Positions 63,755 to 64,000 of a DNA stretch of 64,000 nt are shown piece by piece. Made by a program: the position numbers and the translations under genes. Origin of the DNA: AC-32 sp963772975. Its GTDB lineage: Bacteria > Actinomycetota > Thermoleophilia > Gaiellales > Gaiellaceae. Numbering within the stretch: the stretch's first letter is position 1; each line of letters starts with the position of its first letter. Below the pieces are notes generated by a model. The model was not told the DNA's origin. It saw only the letters and a program-made list of their open reading frames with translations, and did not search any database. Location of the stretch: the NCBI GenBank assembly GCA_963772975.1, contig CAVYZH010000010.1, positions 930,001 to 994,000 of the forward strand, in the 5' to 3' direction.

Positions 63755-64000
63755 GGCTGAACCTGGTGGAGCCGTTGAAGGTCGCGCTGCTCATGTTCGT
63801 GGCGGCGATCCTGCAGGTGACGATCTTCTCGCGGATCGACATCTTCGGCGGCTACCCGGATGTGGTGCTGCTGACGCTGGTCGCGGTCGCGCTGCTGCGC
63901 GGCTCGATCTACGGCGCGGCCGCCGGCTTCTTCGCCGGGCTGATCGTCGACACCGCCAACCTGGCGACGCTCGGCGTCACCTCGCTGCTGCTGACGATCG
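63751..64000 (+). CDS. mreD: Rod shape-determining protein MreD (partial, runs off the window)
   Basis: 83 codons visible from GTG 63751, which overlaps the mreC stop (GTGA). Hydrophobic from the start: KVALLMFVAAILQVTIFSRI, then YPDVVLLTLVAVALLRGSIYG and AAAGFFAGLIVDTANLATLG. These match MreD TM helices 1-3. Confidence 0.92.
   Translation, partial: MRLNLVEPLKVALLMFVAAILQVTIFSRIDIFGGYPDVVLLTLVAVALLRGSIYGAAAGFFAGLIVDTANLATLGVTSLLLTI

Overview
The window is high-GC, gene-dense bacterial chromosome. Gene order (tig-clpP-clpX, then valS-folC-ndk-maf-mreB-mreC-mreD), very short intergenic gaps, stop/start overlaps, GTG starts and many TANNNT boxes only 6-12 nt before start codons (leaderless transcripts) suggest a deep-branching actinomycete, possibly of the Thermoleophilia/Gaiellales type. 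The lineage is an inference. Five conserved genes each carry exactly one extra base (subtilase, fabI, the pre-peptidase protein, the cyclase/ATPase, valS). This looks more like draft-assembly error than gene decay.

Region by region: 1-4.8 kb, minus strand, is an operon of a secreted subtilase, an SDR oxidoreductase, a MarR regulator and a CxxU (SelW-like) selenoprotein cut by the window edge. Divergent to it are fabI and a CYTH/PPX pair (4.8-7.3 kb). From 11.6 to 7.3 kb on the minus strand an ECF sigma factor leads an operon with a membrane-anchored sensor, an M14 peptidase, a selenocysteine peroxiredoxin and a large membrane protein. 11.7-20 kb holds a small membrane protein, a pre-peptidase-domain secreted protein, a YbdK/RidA pair, a serine hydrolase and a four-gene extracytoplasmic redox cluster (ApbE, ferric-reductase-like membrane protein, beta-propeller lipoprotein). 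20-27.6 kb holds a cNMP-binding protein, a Nudix hydrolase, thioredoxin, an isoleucyl-tRNA synthetase with a swapped GVHH signature, and a MarR-controlled ABC-2 exporter. A 434-base structured non-coding stretch follows. Next come a GAF-rich sensor kinase that lacks its phospho-accepting His with a response regulator, a CAP protein, tRNA-Pro, and a class III cyclase/AAA/TPR protein.

37-43.2 kb is one giant secreted protein (vWA, hexapeptide repeats, PPC, C25-like peptidase, PxKF). 43.2-49.2 kb carries five tRNAs (Gly, Arg-TCT, Arg-TCG, His, Leu), a small decayed integration at tRNA-Arg with an integrase remnant, and several short hypothetical genes. 49.2-64 kb is housekeeping: a bicupin, trigger factor, ClpP/ClpX, a hydrolase/ArsR pair, a flippase-like membrane protein, ValRS, FolC, NDK, a methyltransferase, Maf and the MreBCD cell-shape cluster, with mreD running off the window.

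The most notable content is two in-frame UGA selenoprotein genes in one window, both invisible to standard gene calling, and the GVHH isoleucyl-tRNA synthetase. No CRISPR array, insertion sequence or rRNA was seen.
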